Shown here: positions 25,845 to 34,078 of the stretch, in pieces
Position numbering within the stretch: the first letter of the stretch is position 1
Layout: the number at the start of each line of letters is the position of its first letter
Origin: an uncultured Alphaproteobacteria bacterium
GTDB taxonomy: Bacteria; Pseudomonadota; Alphaproteobacteria; RF32; CAG-239
Length of the DNA stretch: 64,000 nt
Direction: 5' to 3'
Assembly: GCA_934254585.1 (NCBI GenBank)
Contig: CAKQLF010000003.1
Location: 62,001-126,000 of the forward strand
Made by a program: the position numbers and the translations under genes
The notes under the pieces: model-generated
The model's input: the letters and a program-made list of their open reading frames with translations, nothing else
Told to the model about the DNA's origin: nothing
Databases searched by the model: none

Positions 25845-26480
25845 TTAACGATATACTAAAACAATTCCGGCTCCATCTTGACAAACATTGGCGGCGGCAC
25901 CAATTCCTAAAGGTGCCGGATAAGACGAATTGCCCACGATGCCGATTGCTTTGTTAGAAGTTGAAGAGCCCTGAGAATTTATTACTTTTTTGGTTATATC
26001 TGTAACACTCGCTTTGGCTTTTACATTACTGACAACACCCATTCCCAAAAAGCCGCTTGAAGACGGGCCGCCCCAGTTGTTTGTAGACATTTGCATACAA
26101 GTTTCTTCTGACAAATTATCAATAGTTACGGCAAACACTCCATTGTCAGAATAATAAACAACGTCAAACGCCGAGTTTGCGGTTCCGCATAAATTTCCGC
26201 CACAATCATCATAACCATTGTATAATGCGCTAGGCAGTCCCTTGGCGTTTCCTAAATAAGAAACCATTGAGCCGCTCGTATATCCGTCAGCTAAATATTC
26301 CCGAACCATTTTTTTGGCGTGACTGGCTAAATCTCCGGTTTCGTCAATAATTTGCGTTGCCTCATAAGAATCTTGCATTTTATTTATCATATTTATGCCG
26401 CCAACACTCAAAACACCGATAATCGCTAAGACACCCAGCATTTCAATCATACTACGTCCTTGTTCGTTCATATTTTTCAT
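25845..26480 (-). CDS. Prepilin-like protein, 211 aa
   Basis: It starts with a short leader (MKNMNEQ) and then GRSMIEMLGVLAIIGVLSVG, a type IV prepilin-like N-terminus with Gly before the predicted cut and Glu at +5. The hydrophobic helix anchors the protein before processing and should form the filament core afterwards. The C-terminal part has Cys residues (YDDCGGNLCG, ETCMQM, ANVCQDG) that may form disulfides. It lies in tandem with the next prepilin-like gene 20 bp upstream. No pilus assembly ATPase, platform or secretin gene is in this window. Its role (pilus, pseudopilus or another surface fibre) is unknown. Confidence 0.85.
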   Translation of the reverse strand: MKNMNEQGRSMIEMLGVLAIIGVLSVGGINMINKMQDSYEATQIIDETGDLASHAKKMVREYLADGYTSGSMVSYLGNAKGLPSALYNGYDDCGGNLCGTANSAFDVVYYSDNGVFAVTIDNLSEETCMQMSTNNWGGPSSSGFLGMGVVSNVKAKASVTDITKKVINSQGSSTSNKAIGIVGNSSYPAPLGIGAAANVCQDGAGIVLVYR

Positions 26481-26500
26481 CTCTTATTCCTTTCTGTTAA

Positions 26501-27061
26501 TTACATACAGCCCTTAAAATCAATGTGTATATTATTCTTTTTTCTGCTGCAAGCTTTTACGGCTGTGGCCATATCAATAGCATCGTAAAACTTTCTGTCG
26601 TTAAGCATTATATATTCAAAACCCAGGTTATTATTTTTCTTTATAATATTTGAAGTTACCAATTTCATACAGTCAGTGTCACCGAGGCCGATAATTTGAA
26701 CACTAAACCCTGTTAAAACGGAAGAAACAACTCCCGATTCATATATAGTATATGTTGCGTCAGAATCTCCGATAAATTTACTTTTACCGTCATATTCCCA
26801 ATTTTTAGGGTAGGCGTTATTTTTATACATAAACATTGAGAGATTCCCTCTGCCATCGGTATCGTAGGCTTCATCATATTGGCACGACATTTTTTTTGCC
26901 AAATTAACAAATTCGGCTACATCGGCAACTAACTGTGCTGATTTTTGACTTGCCTGCATACGTCCTATCACTTGCAAGCCCCCCACACTTAAAACGCCGA
27001 TAATGGCTAAAACGCCTAGCATTTCAATCATTGAACGACCTGTCTCGGATATTTTTATCAT
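26501..27061 (-). CDS. Prepilin-like protein, 186 aa
   Basis: The leader MIKISET is followed by GRSMIEMLGVLAIIGVLSVG, the same signature as four other genes here. The mature domain differs strongly from its tandem neighbour; Cys residues occur at SCQYDE, DCMKL, AVKACSRKK and near the C-terminus (FKGCM). GAGGAG lies 5-10 bases upstream of the ATG. A hairpin terminator separates it from the upstream pseudo-protease gene, so it probably has its own promoter in the short gap and is co-transcribed with 25845-26480. Confidence 0.85.
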   Translation of the reverse strand: MIKISETGRSMIEMLGVLAIIGVLSVGGLQVIGRMQASQKSAQLVADVAEFVNLAKKMSCQYDEAYDTDGRGNLSMFMYKNNAYPKNWEYDGKSKFIGDSDATYTIYESGVVSSVLTGFSVQIIGLGDTDCMKLVTSNIIKKNNNLGFEYIMLNDRKFYDAIDMATAVKACSRKKNNIHIDFKGCM

Positions 27062-27083
27062 TAAATTCTCCTCAAATAAGATA

Positions 27084-27120
27084 ACAAGAAAACAGCTCCG
27101 TTTCAGAACTGTTTTCTTGT
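27084..27120 (-). terminator. Terminator after the pseudo-protease gene
   Basis: ACAAGAAAACAG and CTGTTTTCTTGT form a perfect 12-bp stem 9 bases past the stop codon; the T run lies partly in the stem. Confidence 0.6.
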
Positions 27121-27128
27121 CGCTGTTT

Positions 27129-29237
27129 TTATTTTCTGTCTTTAGGCTTCATAACCTCAGGAGCTTTTTGCACCTGTTTAATTTGGTTGGTAACCGGTTT
27201 ATAAACGGTTTGCTGCCACGGGCTTTCTTCAACATATTCGTGTCCGCAAATACTTATACCCAAGCTGCGTAAAGCCGTTTCAGTCGGAATAAATATATCT
27301 AATCCGTCGTTAGTTTTTACACCGGAAGGAGCCATACCGTTTATGGTGCAATCCTTATAAATCAGCGCGCCTCCCACTGTTACGTTTTGAATAAAGGTAT
27401 TGGCTAAAATTTCCGCACCTTTAGCTTCGGTGTAACGATAACCTTCAACTCTCGCGCTGTTTTCCAGATAGTCTTCACCATCTTTAAAGTCGTTAACATC
27501 TAACAAACCCAAAGTCAAGAAACCGTTTCGTCCCACTTCCGGCAAATTCAGATTTAAGGCCAACGGAGTATATTTAGTGGCTTTGTCAAGCATAAACAAT
27601 GCGGTGTTTTTAATCGGGTTAATGCGTACCGCTCTGGCATTAAGCTTATCTCCGCGAACAGTGAAAATTTCATAGTTGTTGTTTGCTTTGTCAACCAAAT
27701 CACCCGAAGTCAAAATAAAGCGGTCAGAAATCAGCAATCCGGCACCTTTGCGTCCGTTAGGGCTTTTTATTTGCACAATTGACGAGCGTAGACGATAAAT
27801 AGTTTCCGGCGACAATTGTTTGCACGGGTCTGTGGCGTTGACGCAGAAATTATCCAAAGCTTTGACATCACCGGTATCAATCCAAGTGTCGTCAACCACT
27901 TGACACATTCCGTCGGCCTTAACATTGCCGTTTTCATCAATGCACGAATTAATCAAGTCAGTAGTGCTGACAACATTGCCGTCTTCAACTATTTCATCAA
28001 TAATAACTCCGCCGTCGGCAATAACTCCGCCGTCTTCTTCAATAATTTGCGGTGTTTCCACAACTTCAACAGGAATAGGAGTGGTACAAGGAGCACAGCC
28101 GCTGGCAATATAGCCGCCGTTTTCATAAACTTCCGGCATCATAGTCATATTTTGTGTTTGACATTGGCAAGGCTGACAAGGCTGGCACATTGCCGGATTA
28201 AATTCCGGTCGGCCGATTTCACAGCGTGTTGCGCACTGATATTCTTGTTTATATCCGCATTTAGCCGGATCTAAAGCTCTTTCTTCTTCAATTAAGGCTA
28301 AACGCTGCGCTGTCATATCTTCAGGTGAAACTCGGGTTGAAAGACGTTCTTCAAACCCCGGCAAATTGCGTAAATTGCCGGTTGCGTCGGCAAACGCTCT
28401 TTCAATCAGTTTAATTTCGCCGTTTACTTCGCCTTCATCAAGTTCGCCATAACCGGTACTTTCGCCTTTCCAATAAATTTTGGTTTGTGTCAAATCCATC
28501 AATCTCCAAACCACGGTAATTTCGGAAGAGCCTTTGCGTTCGTTGTTCTTTTGAGCTTTATCCCAATTATATTCATCACAAATGTTCATAAAATAATCGG
28601 TGATTTCGGCGGTCAACACATATTCCGGAAGTTCGGAAGGTGTGTTTTCTAAGCACAAATCGTGCGGCATAGGCAAAACTTTATAACAATCGCCGACAAC
28701 ATCTTCAAACACGCTGTTAAAGGCTATGTTTTTTTCTAAAACACGTCCTTTGTTCAGAGTTGCTTCTTTGTCATAGCGGCGGCAACCGAAAATGCGAAAA
28801 CGATAATTTCCCAATTTGGTTGAATAAGGTTCATCGATTCCATTCTTTTTGATGCGAAAATCAACGTGCGCCAAAGCTAAAGGAGCCATCTGGCAACAGT
28901 TGCGCATTGTTGCTTCATAAACCACAGGCGTGTAAGGAACATAATTCTTGATTTTTATTCTTTCCGGCTGCCGTTCAGAACATTTTTTGCAAGGTCCGGG
29001 GAACAGACTGCCGTCTTTTGTGCAGGATTTGCACGGTCCACCGGGAAACAAGCTGCCGTCTTTATCATTGTTATCGCAGCCGACGCACGACCCGCCCGGA
29101 AACAAACTTCCGTCACGATCTTCCTGCTGAGCGACTTTTGCGCCATTGCCATAACCGGCTGCTATTGCCGCTGTGCCAAGCAAGCTTATTCCTGCCACTA
29201 TCACGGCCAAATATGATATTTTGCGAGATTTATTCAT
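27129..29237 (-). CDS. Secreted protein with SLFPGG repeats and an inactive trypsin-like domain
   Basis: A 702-aa exported protein with an N-terminal signal or anchor helix (ISYLAVIVAGISLLGTAAIAA). Residues about 42-90 hold three DGSLFPG(G) repeats, each followed by Cys-x-x-Cys. A domain of about 220 residues resembles a lipoprotein-like surface domain, followed by a Cys/Pro-rich linker. The C-terminal 200 residues have a trypsin/HtrA-like layout (KGAGLLISDRFILTSGDLV; NPIKNTALFMLD; TVGGALIYKD). At the places of His, Asp and Ser of the triad there are Gly/Asp, Asn/Thr and Gly, so it should be proteolytically dead. It lies next to the comM-like gene and may be transcribed with it (12 bp gap). 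Confidence 0.75.
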   Translation of the reverse strand: MNKSRKISYLAVIVAGISLLGTAAIAAGYGNGAKVAQQEDRDGSLFPGGSCVGCDNNDKDGSLFPGGPCKSCTKDGSLFPGPCKKCSERQPERIKIKNYVPYTPVVYEATMRNCCQMAPLALAHVDFRIKKNGIDEPYSTKLGNYRFRIFGCRRYDKEATLNKGRVLEKNIAFNSVFEDVVGDCYKVLPMPHDLCLENTPSELPEYVLTAEITDYFMNICDEYNWDKAQKNNERKGSSEITVVWRLMDLTQTKIYWKGESTGYGELDEGEVNGEIKLIERAFADATGNLRNLPGFEERLSTRVSPEDMTAQRLALIEEERALDPAKCGYKQEYQCATRCEIGRPEFNPAMCQPCQPCQCQTQNMTMMPEVYENGGYIASGCAPCTTPIPVEVVETPQIIEEDGGVIADGGVIIDEIVEDGNVVSTTDLINSCIDENGNVKADGMCQVVDDTWIDTGDVKALDNFCVNATDPCKQLSPETIYRLRSSIVQIKSPNGRKGAGLLISDRFILTSGDLVDKANNNYEIFTVRGDKLNARAVRINPIKNTALFMLDKATKYTPLALNLNLPEVGRNGFLTLGLLDVNDFKDGEDYLENSARVEGYRYTEAKGAEILANTFIQNVTVGGALIYKDCTINGMAPSGVKTNDGLDIFIPTETALRSLGISICGHEYVEESPWQQTVYKPVTNQIKQVQKAPEVMKPKDRK

Positions 29238-29249
29238 AAATTTGTTCTC

Positions 29250-30773
29250 CTATACCTGTTTAGATGGCATTACATAACGATATGACAATGCCTCCGCTAT
29301 ATGTATTTTAGATACATTTTGTTCATTTTGCAAGTCTGCAATTGTGCGTGCCAATTTTAAAATGCGATGATAAGCTCGAGCCGACATTTTCATTTTATCG
29401 GCAAAGCCTATCAACATTTTTTGCGTTTCCGCATCAAGCTTTGTCACTTCTTCCAATATATCACCTTTTAACTGAGAGTTAGTGTGCAATGTCGGAAATC
29501 CTAATTTTTTGAAACGTTCTTCCTGAATTTTACGCGCGGCAATCACTCGTTTGCGAATAACGGCCGAACTTTCGCCTTTTTTGACTTCGGAAATTTCCCA
29601 CGGGCTGACAGGCGGAACTTGAATGTGAATATCAAATCTGTCCATCAAGGGGCCGGAAATTCGTGATTGATATTCTTCGGCACATTTGGGTGCGCGCGAA
29701 CATTCTTGTCCCTGACACCCCAAATAGCCGCAACGGCACGGATTCATTGCCGCAATCAGCTGAAAATTTGCCGGATATTGAGTGTGACAGTTGACTCTGG
29801 AAATGCTGACATAGCCGGTTTCAATCGGTTGACGCAAAGCTTCCAGCGTGGCGCGGTTAAATTCCGGAAGTTCATCTAAAAACAGTACACCGTTATGGGC
29901 TAGTGATATTTCCCCTGGAACACCTTTACGCCCGCCGCCGATAAGAGCCGGTGTAGATGCGTTGTGATGCGGGTCACGATAAGGACGTTCAAAACTTATT
30001 TCACCATTTTTCAGCTCGCCGGCAATAGAATGAATCATACAAGTTTCCAAAGCTTCTTCAGTTGTTAACGGAGGCAAAATGGTTGTTAAACGCGAGGCCA
30101 ACATAGATTTTCCTGCCCCCGGAGTGCCGACCATCAACATATTGTGCGCGCCGGCAGCGGCAATTTCCAACGCTCTTTTAGCCGTTTCCTGACCTTTAAC
30201 ATCAGACATATCAAGCGTGGAAACAGTGCTTTTTCTCTGGCGTATTTCCGGTTTTGGCAGTTGTTGCACTCCCTTAAAGTGATTAATAAGAGCAAGCAAA
30301 CTCGGGGCGGCGACAATATCTTGCAATCCGGACCAAACGGCCTCGCTGCCTTCTGCTTCGGGGCAAACCAAACCTTTATGGCGGCGATTCGCGTGAATTG
30401 CCACCGGCAAAACTCCGTTGACAGGCATAATTGCACCGTCTAAACCTAATTCACCAATCACAATGTAATCGGAAATTTCTTCCGGCGGCACCACGCCCAA
30501 GCCGGCCAAAATTGCCAGAGCAATAGGCAAATCGAAATGCGAGCCCTCTTTAAGTAAATCTGCCGGAGCCAAGTTAATTATTATTCTTTTAGCCGGAAGT
30601 TCAATACCAATGGCATTTAAGGCGGCGCGCACGCGTTCTTTGCTTTCGGCAATGGTTTTGTCGGGCAAACCGACAATTGTAAACGCCGGAAGACCGGACG
30701 AAATCTGCAATTGTAAATCAACGTCCAGCGTATCCAATCCGTTAAAAGCTATGGTATTAACATGAGCCTGCAT
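29250..30773 (-). CDS. comM: YifB/ComM family Mg-chelatase-like AAA ATPase
   Basis: A 507-aa ATPase. An N-terminal Lon-like domain (residues about 20-140) is followed by the Mg-chelatase type AAA core with Walker A GTPGAGKSMLA and Walker B GVLFLDELPEF, a Cys-rich insert (CRCGYLGCQGQECSRAPKC) and a C-terminal helical domain (ARAYHRILKLARTIADLQ). ComM in other proteobacteria is a helicase that extends branch migration during natural transformation. With several prepilin-like genes nearby this could hint at DNA uptake, but no other competence gene is visible in the window. Confidence 0.93.
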   Translation of the reverse strand: MQAHVNTIAFNGLDTLDVDLQLQISSGLPAFTIVGLPDKTIAESKERVRAALNAIGIELPAKRIIINLAPADLLKEGSHFDLPIALAILAGLGVVPPEEISDYIVIGELGLDGAIMPVNGVLPVAIHANRRHKGLVCPEAEGSEAVWSGLQDIVAAPSLLALINHFKGVQQLPKPEIRQRKSTVSTLDMSDVKGQETAKRALEIAAAGAHNMLMVGTPGAGKSMLASRLTTILPPLTTEEALETCMIHSIAGELKNGEISFERPYRDPHHNASTPALIGGGRKGVPGEISLAHNGVLFLDELPEFNRATLEALRQPIETGYVSISRVNCHTQYPANFQLIAAMNPCRCGYLGCQGQECSRAPKCAEEYQSRISGPLMDRFDIHIQVPPVSPWEISEVKKGESSAVIRKRVIAARKIQEERFKKLGFPTLHTNSQLKGDILEEVTKLDAETQKMLIGFADKMKMSARAYHRILKLARTIADLQNEQNVSKIHIAEALSYRYVMPSKQV

Positions 30774-30788
30774 TGTTTTTCTTTACTC

Positions 30789-31397
30789 CTACCACCTTGG
30801 CACGGTTTCGCCGTTGCGCCAACGCCGTGTCGGAAAACTACCGGCTTTAAGCGCGTCATATTTTGACGACATTGTCGGCACATTGCGCAATTGTGTGTAG
30901 CCGGCACATTCCAAGCGTTCTATACACTCGGCAATTTGCTCGTTATTGCCGCGGCAATAGGCTAACACGCGGGTTTGCAAATTTTGCATAACCACCTGAT
31001 TCGGATAATATTTATTGTTTAGCACATCAGGAAATTCGCCTTCAATGTCATCGGCAGAAATTTCCTCATCTTCATCATCTTTAGTTTTACCTTCAATCTT
31101 GTTGTTTTCGATTAAAGTCTGTTCTTCAAGCTTTTCTTCTTGTTCGTTCAATCGGGCTAATTCAGCCGAAGATTCTGCATAGCCGTAAATTTGCGGAATG
31201 TAATCCATACACCCCGGAACTTGATAGGCACCGGCATCGTCATAAACCACCACCATTGTTTCTTGTTGACAAGATGGATAGGCATAGCCGTCCGGTTCGG
31301 TCTGAGAATAATTTTTTTGCGAAGTTCCGTCAATTTCAACACAGGCGGCTAAAAACACCGCGCTGAATCCGATTAAAAACTTTTTCAAATTTATCAT
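30789..31397 (-). CDS. Lipoprotein of unknown function, 202 aa
   Basis: It has a type II signal peptide with lipobox LAAC at residues 16-19. The mature part contains a short Cys-linked segment (YPSCQQETMVV ... VPGCMDYIPQIYGY), a Glu/Lys/Asp-rich coiled linker (about residues 80-120) and a C-terminal helical domain with three more Cys (CRGNNEQIAECIERLECAGY). It is probably anchored in an envelope membrane facing the periplasm. It is just upstream of comM (15 bp) and likely forms an operon with it and the pseudo-protease gene. The family is not recognised. Confidence 0.75.
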   Translation of the reverse strand: MINLKKFLIGFSAVFLAACVEIDGTSQKNYSQTEPDGYAYPSCQQETMVVVYDDAGAYQVPGCMDYIPQIYGYAESSAELARLNEQEEKLEEQTLIENNKIEGKTKDDEDEEISADDIEGEFPDVLNNKYYPNQVVMQNLQTRVLAYCRGNNEQIAECIERLECAGYTQLRNVPTMSSKYDALKAGSFPTRRWRNGETVPRW

Positions 31398-31488
31398 ATT
31401 TCCTCTGCTAAAAAGCCATTTTTTGTCAGCATATATCTAAAACGTTAAAATAATATTTAAGAAAAGCGGATAAAAAATAAAAAAATCC

Positions 31489-31516
31489 TTGCATTTACGG
31501 GTGTTTCGTGTATATT
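31489..31516 (+). promoter_or_regulatory. Promoter of the rpsF operon
   Basis: TTGCAT (31489-31494), a 16-bp spacer and TATATT (31511-31516), about 100 bases ahead of rpsF. Confidence 0.6.
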
Positions 31517-31530
31517 AACCCACGTCCCTT

Positions 31531-31578
31531 GCCGAAATTTATGGTTCGGCTATACATTAACCGACTCTGCCAAGAGTC
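31531..31578 (+). promoter_or_regulatory. Structured leader of the rpsF operon
   Basis: Two hairpins: GCCGAA/TTCGGC (31531-31550) and GACTCT/AGAGTC (31563-31578), with CCG at the base of the second. S6-S18 complexes bind CCG-containing leader hairpins to autoregulate this operon in many bacteria; whether this is that site needs structure comparison. Confidence 0.4.
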
Positions 31579-31613
31579 ATTTGTTGAGTAATCCATAAGG
31601 AGATATTAAAAAT

Positions 31614-31952
31614 ATGGCAAATTATGAAAGCGTTTTAATCGCTCGTCAGGATCTCGGCGCATCTCAAATTAACACTCTCGTTTCAGATTTGAGCGAAGTG
31701 ATTAAAAAAGAAGGCGGCGAAGTAGTAAAAGTTGATAATTGGGGCTTGAAAAATTTAGCTTACCGTATCAAGAAAAACCGTAAAGGTTATTATGTTTTGT
31801 TAAACATTGTTGCTCCGGCTAAAGCTGTTGCAGAATACGAAAGACTAATCAGATTAAACGAAGATGTTATTCGTTATATGACAGTCAAAGTAGAAGATTT
31901 CAATAACGATATGGCTTCAGAAGAAGATTCTGCTGCCGTTGCAGAAGCATAA
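31614..31952 (+). CDS. rpsF: 30S ribosomal protein S6
   Basis: A 112-aa small-subunit protein that pairs with S18 on 16S rRNA. It starts MANYESVLIARQDL, and contains the family region VDNWGLKNLAYRIKKNRKGYYVLL; an acidic tail (SEEDSAAVAEA) follows the core. AAGGAG is 9-14 bases upstream of the ATG. It is first in the conserved rpsF-rpsR-rplI operon, with its own promoter and hairpin leader. Confidence 0.98.
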   Translation: MANYESVLIARQDLGASQINTLVSDLSEVIKKEGGEVVKVDNWGLKNLAYRIKKNRKGYYVLLNIVAPAKAVAEYERLIRLNEDVIRYMTVKVEDFNNDMASEEDSAAVAEA

Positions 31953-31965
31953 GGAGTTTACAACA

Positions 31966-32190
31966 ATGGCTAAACAAACATTTTTCAAAAGAAAAACTTG
32001 TCCATTTTCAGGTGAAAACGGCTTGAAAATTGATTACAAAGATGTAAAACTTCTGTCTCGTTACGTTTCAGAAAAAGGTAAAATTATTCCTTCACGCATC
32101 ACCTCTGTTTCTGCTAAAAAACAAAGAGAATTGGCTCGCGCTATCAAACGCGCTCGTTATATTGCTTTGTTACCGTATGTTGCTATGTAG
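31966..32190 (+). CDS. rpsR: 30S ribosomal protein S18
   Basis: A 74-aa protein, with FFKRKTCPFSGEN near the N-terminus and the conserved KIIPSRITSVSAKKQRELARAIKRAR ribosomal core, of which the RITS...RAIKRAR part contacts RNA. I set the start at the ATG at 31966, preceded by AAGGAG; the frame extends back into rpsF to 31939 without family similarity. The gap to rpsF is 13 bp. Second gene of the operon; binds next to S6. Confidence 0.98.
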   Translation: MAKQTFFKRKTCPFSGENGLKIDYKDVKLLSRYVSEKGKIIPSRITSVSAKKQRELARAIKRARYIALLPYVAM

Positions 32191-32199
32191 GAGGATATG

Positions 32200-32685
32200 A
32201 TGGAAGTAATTTTACTCGAACACGTAGAAAAATTGGGCAGAATGGGCGATAAAGTTAATGTTAAAAACGGTTACGCCCGTAACTATTTGTTGCCTCAAGG
32301 TAAAGCTTTGCGCGCTACCGAAAACAATATGGCTTATTTTGAAGCTCAAAAAGCAGCTTTGGAAGCTCATAACCAAGAATTGTTTGAAACAGCTTCTAAA
32401 TTGGCAGAATCTTTGAATGGCTTTAACGCTGTGTTGATTCGTCAAGCTGCCGAAACAGGTCAACTTTATGGTTCTGTAACTATTCGTGACATTGCTGCCG
32501 CTATTAAAGATGCCGGCTTTGATGTTGCCCGTCGTTATGTTTATTTGGAAAAACCTATCAAAGATTTGGGTATTTACCAAGTAAAATTGAACTTGCATCC
32601 GGAAGTTTCTCAAACAATTTTGATTAATATTGCCAGAACTTCGGAAGAAGCTAAAAAGCAAGCTAAAGCTTATAACCAAGAATAA
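32200..32685 (+). CDS. rplI: 50S ribosomal protein L9
   Basis: A 161-aa protein that binds 23S rRNA. The N-terminal domain EVILLEHVEKLGRMGDKV with NGYARNYLLPQGKA is diagnostic, followed by the long connecting helix and the C-terminal domain. Two ATGs are adjacent (32197 and 32200); the second has the better spacing to GGAGG at 32190 and matches the family start MEVILLE. It is the last gene of the operon and is followed by a terminator. Confidence 0.97.
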   Translation: MEVILLEHVEKLGRMGDKVNVKNGYARNYLLPQGKALRATENNMAYFEAQKAALEAHNQELFETASKLAESLNGFNAVLIRQAAETGQLYGSVTIRDIAAAIKDAGFDVARRYVYLEKPIKDLGIYQVKLNLHPEVSQTILINIARTSEEAKKQAKAYNQE

Positions 32686-32705
32686 TTTTTATTCGGTTGT
32701 AAATC

Positions 32706-32743
32706 AAATTCCCTCCGCTTTATTCGCAGAGGGGATTTTTTTT
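32706..32743 (+). terminator. rpsF-rpsR-rplI operon terminator
   Basis: A stem of AAATtCCCTCcGC with GCaGAGGGgATTT around TTTATTC, then a T run. Confidence 0.85.
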
Positions 32744-32813
32744 ACCGAGATTAAATTAAGTGTTATCAATTTGCCGATAGACAACGCAGTTTTCGGAATG
32801 TCTTTCTTGTAAG

Positions 32814-33806
32814 TTAAAAAACAATCGTAACATTGCAGCGTTGTGTTTTGTTGCAGGAATCACAAAACTCTTTCATTTGTGTTAAGGTTAAATTGCTTAA
32901 GCAATTGGATTTATTACAGTATGCATCACCATAGTAATATCCTGAGCCTCCACCAACCATCAGCATACCATAAATTGTTTGATGTAGCGGTTGAACAATA
33001 TTATTTAACATTTCAAAACAAATTTTTTCATTGAAATTATCAGACGATTTATTGCCTTGCTCATCTATATTCAGTCCTCCTAAGTTGAAATCAATAATGA
33101 TTCCTTCTTTAGTAAAAGAGGTATGAATATTGTCTGGTTGCCGATATCTTGCATTAACCCAGTTTCCTAAACTGTCTTGCAGATATGCTGCATCTAATTT
33201 CGTCCAAGTGCTTGGTACAAGATTAAGAGTTATGATATAGTCGGTCAAATACTGTTCATATTTGATATTTTTTTGAAAACTTTGACGATATTCAAGCAAG
33301 CCGAAAATTAAATCATTATATTCTTGAATTAGTTTATTAACCTTAAATCTTTCCATCGCTTTGCTATAGCCGGCAATACCGCCAACGCTCAGCACGGCGA
33401 TGATGGCCAAAACGCCTAACATTTCAATCATACTTCTTCCGCACTGCACGCCATCTGCTAGGAATTTTCGCGCTCGTGTACTTTTTTTGTACACGTCGCT
33501 TAAAAATCCCGTCGCATCTGACGCACATTGCGGAAGAAGATTTCTAATATGTTTTGTCTGTCTGGTCACTACTTGCGCTTTTCTCACTCGTGTACTACTC
33601 TGTACACATTGTTCGAAAAGTGCGGCGTATTGACGCACGACATCCAAACCCTTGAATGTGATGTTGGTTTTCTTTTTATGGTCAAGCACCACTTTATTGT
33701 CATTGCCGGACGTGTCCCGAGAATCTTGTGCGAACCGACACTTATGTAATAATAAGGCAAATTTATTGACTAGGTTAGTACCTTGTTGCAACAAGATTCT
33801 AGGCAC
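32814..33806 (-). CDS. Prepilin-like protein with a long repeat-derived leader (second copy type)
   Basis: The pilin-like part begins at CGRSMIEMLGVLAIIAVLSVG, about residue 125, and continues as a 205-residue domain ending in a Cys-rich tail (FCDSCNKTQRCNVTIVF). It is related to the 47041 gene: both have IIxxYNDLIF/VVFQLLEY and a similar Cys tail. The 125-residue leader is encoded by palindromic and other repeats. The GTG at 33806 is only a possible start. As in the 18499 gene, the frame stays open upstream through the shared repeat to the CT tract at 33966-33980, beyond which lies an ATG at 34003 that is out of frame. Confidence 0.65.
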   Translation of the reverse strand: MPRILLQQGTNLVNKFALLLHKCRFAQDSRDTSGNDNKVVLDHKKKTNITFKGLDVVRQYAALFEQCVQSSTRVRKAQVVTRQTKHIRNLLPQCASDATGFLSDVYKKSTRARKFLADGVQCGRSMIEMLGVLAIIAVLSVGGIAGYSKAMERFKVNKLIQEYNDLIFGLLEYRQSFQKNIKYEQYLTDYIITLNLVPSTWTKLDAAYLQDSLGNWVNARYRQPDNIHTSFTKEGIIIDFNLGGLNIDEQGNKSSDNFNEKICFEMLNNIVQPLHQTIYGMLMVGGGSGYYYGDAYCNKSNCLSNLTLTQMKEFCDSCNKTQRCNVTIVF

Positions 33807-33825
33807 AGGGCTTAGAATGACTGGT
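33435..33825. repeat. Palindromic elements inside the second prepilin leader
   Basis: A long hairpin with outer arms TTCCGCA/TGCGGAA (about 33437-33541) encloses CGTGTAC/GTACACG. A second has arms GCGCTTTTC/GAAAAGTGC (about 33570-33623) around GTGTACTACTCTGTACAC. A chimeric palindrome lies at 33699-33725 and a TTCTAGGC/GCTTAGAA one at 33795-33821. The 33719-33809 stretch is a near-exact copy of 19392-19482. All are translated in frame. Confidence 0.65.
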
Positions 33826-33911
33826 GCTAGAATTGCTTGCTTTGTGCCGCCTGCCAGTTTCGTGCTGTGCTTGTTATTCTCGCATACATCATTTTTTCTG
33901 CCAAACCCTAC

Positions 33912-34071
33912 AAAAACGTCTGTAGCGGCAAAAAATGTACCTTTAATCAGACATTTAGGATTTGCAGAGAGAGAGAGAGACCTTTTGATTGCTTATTTTT
34001 CATCTTTCTTTCCTCATAAAATAGGTGAATTATTAAACATCTAAACTCTAGCAAACTCTTCTTAATAAGTC
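33912..34071 (-). repeat. Dispersed repeat: promoter, candidate start and CT tract (copy 2)
   Basis: Copy of 19552-19712. It contains the same GAGGAAAG, ATG (34003), (CT)7 tract (33980-33966) and GTFFAATDVF-coding segment. A TTGACT/TAGAGT promoter-like pair with 17-bp spacing lies upstream on the minus strand. The tract length is the same as in copy 1, so both leaders are out of frame with their ATG. Confidence 0.7.
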
Positions 34072-34078
34072 AATAAAG

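Noticed and set aside
28948..29239. Plus-strand frames opposite the SLFPGG repeats
   Set aside because: They mirror the repeated coding sequence of the minus-strand gene, which has a signal peptide and much longer coding support.
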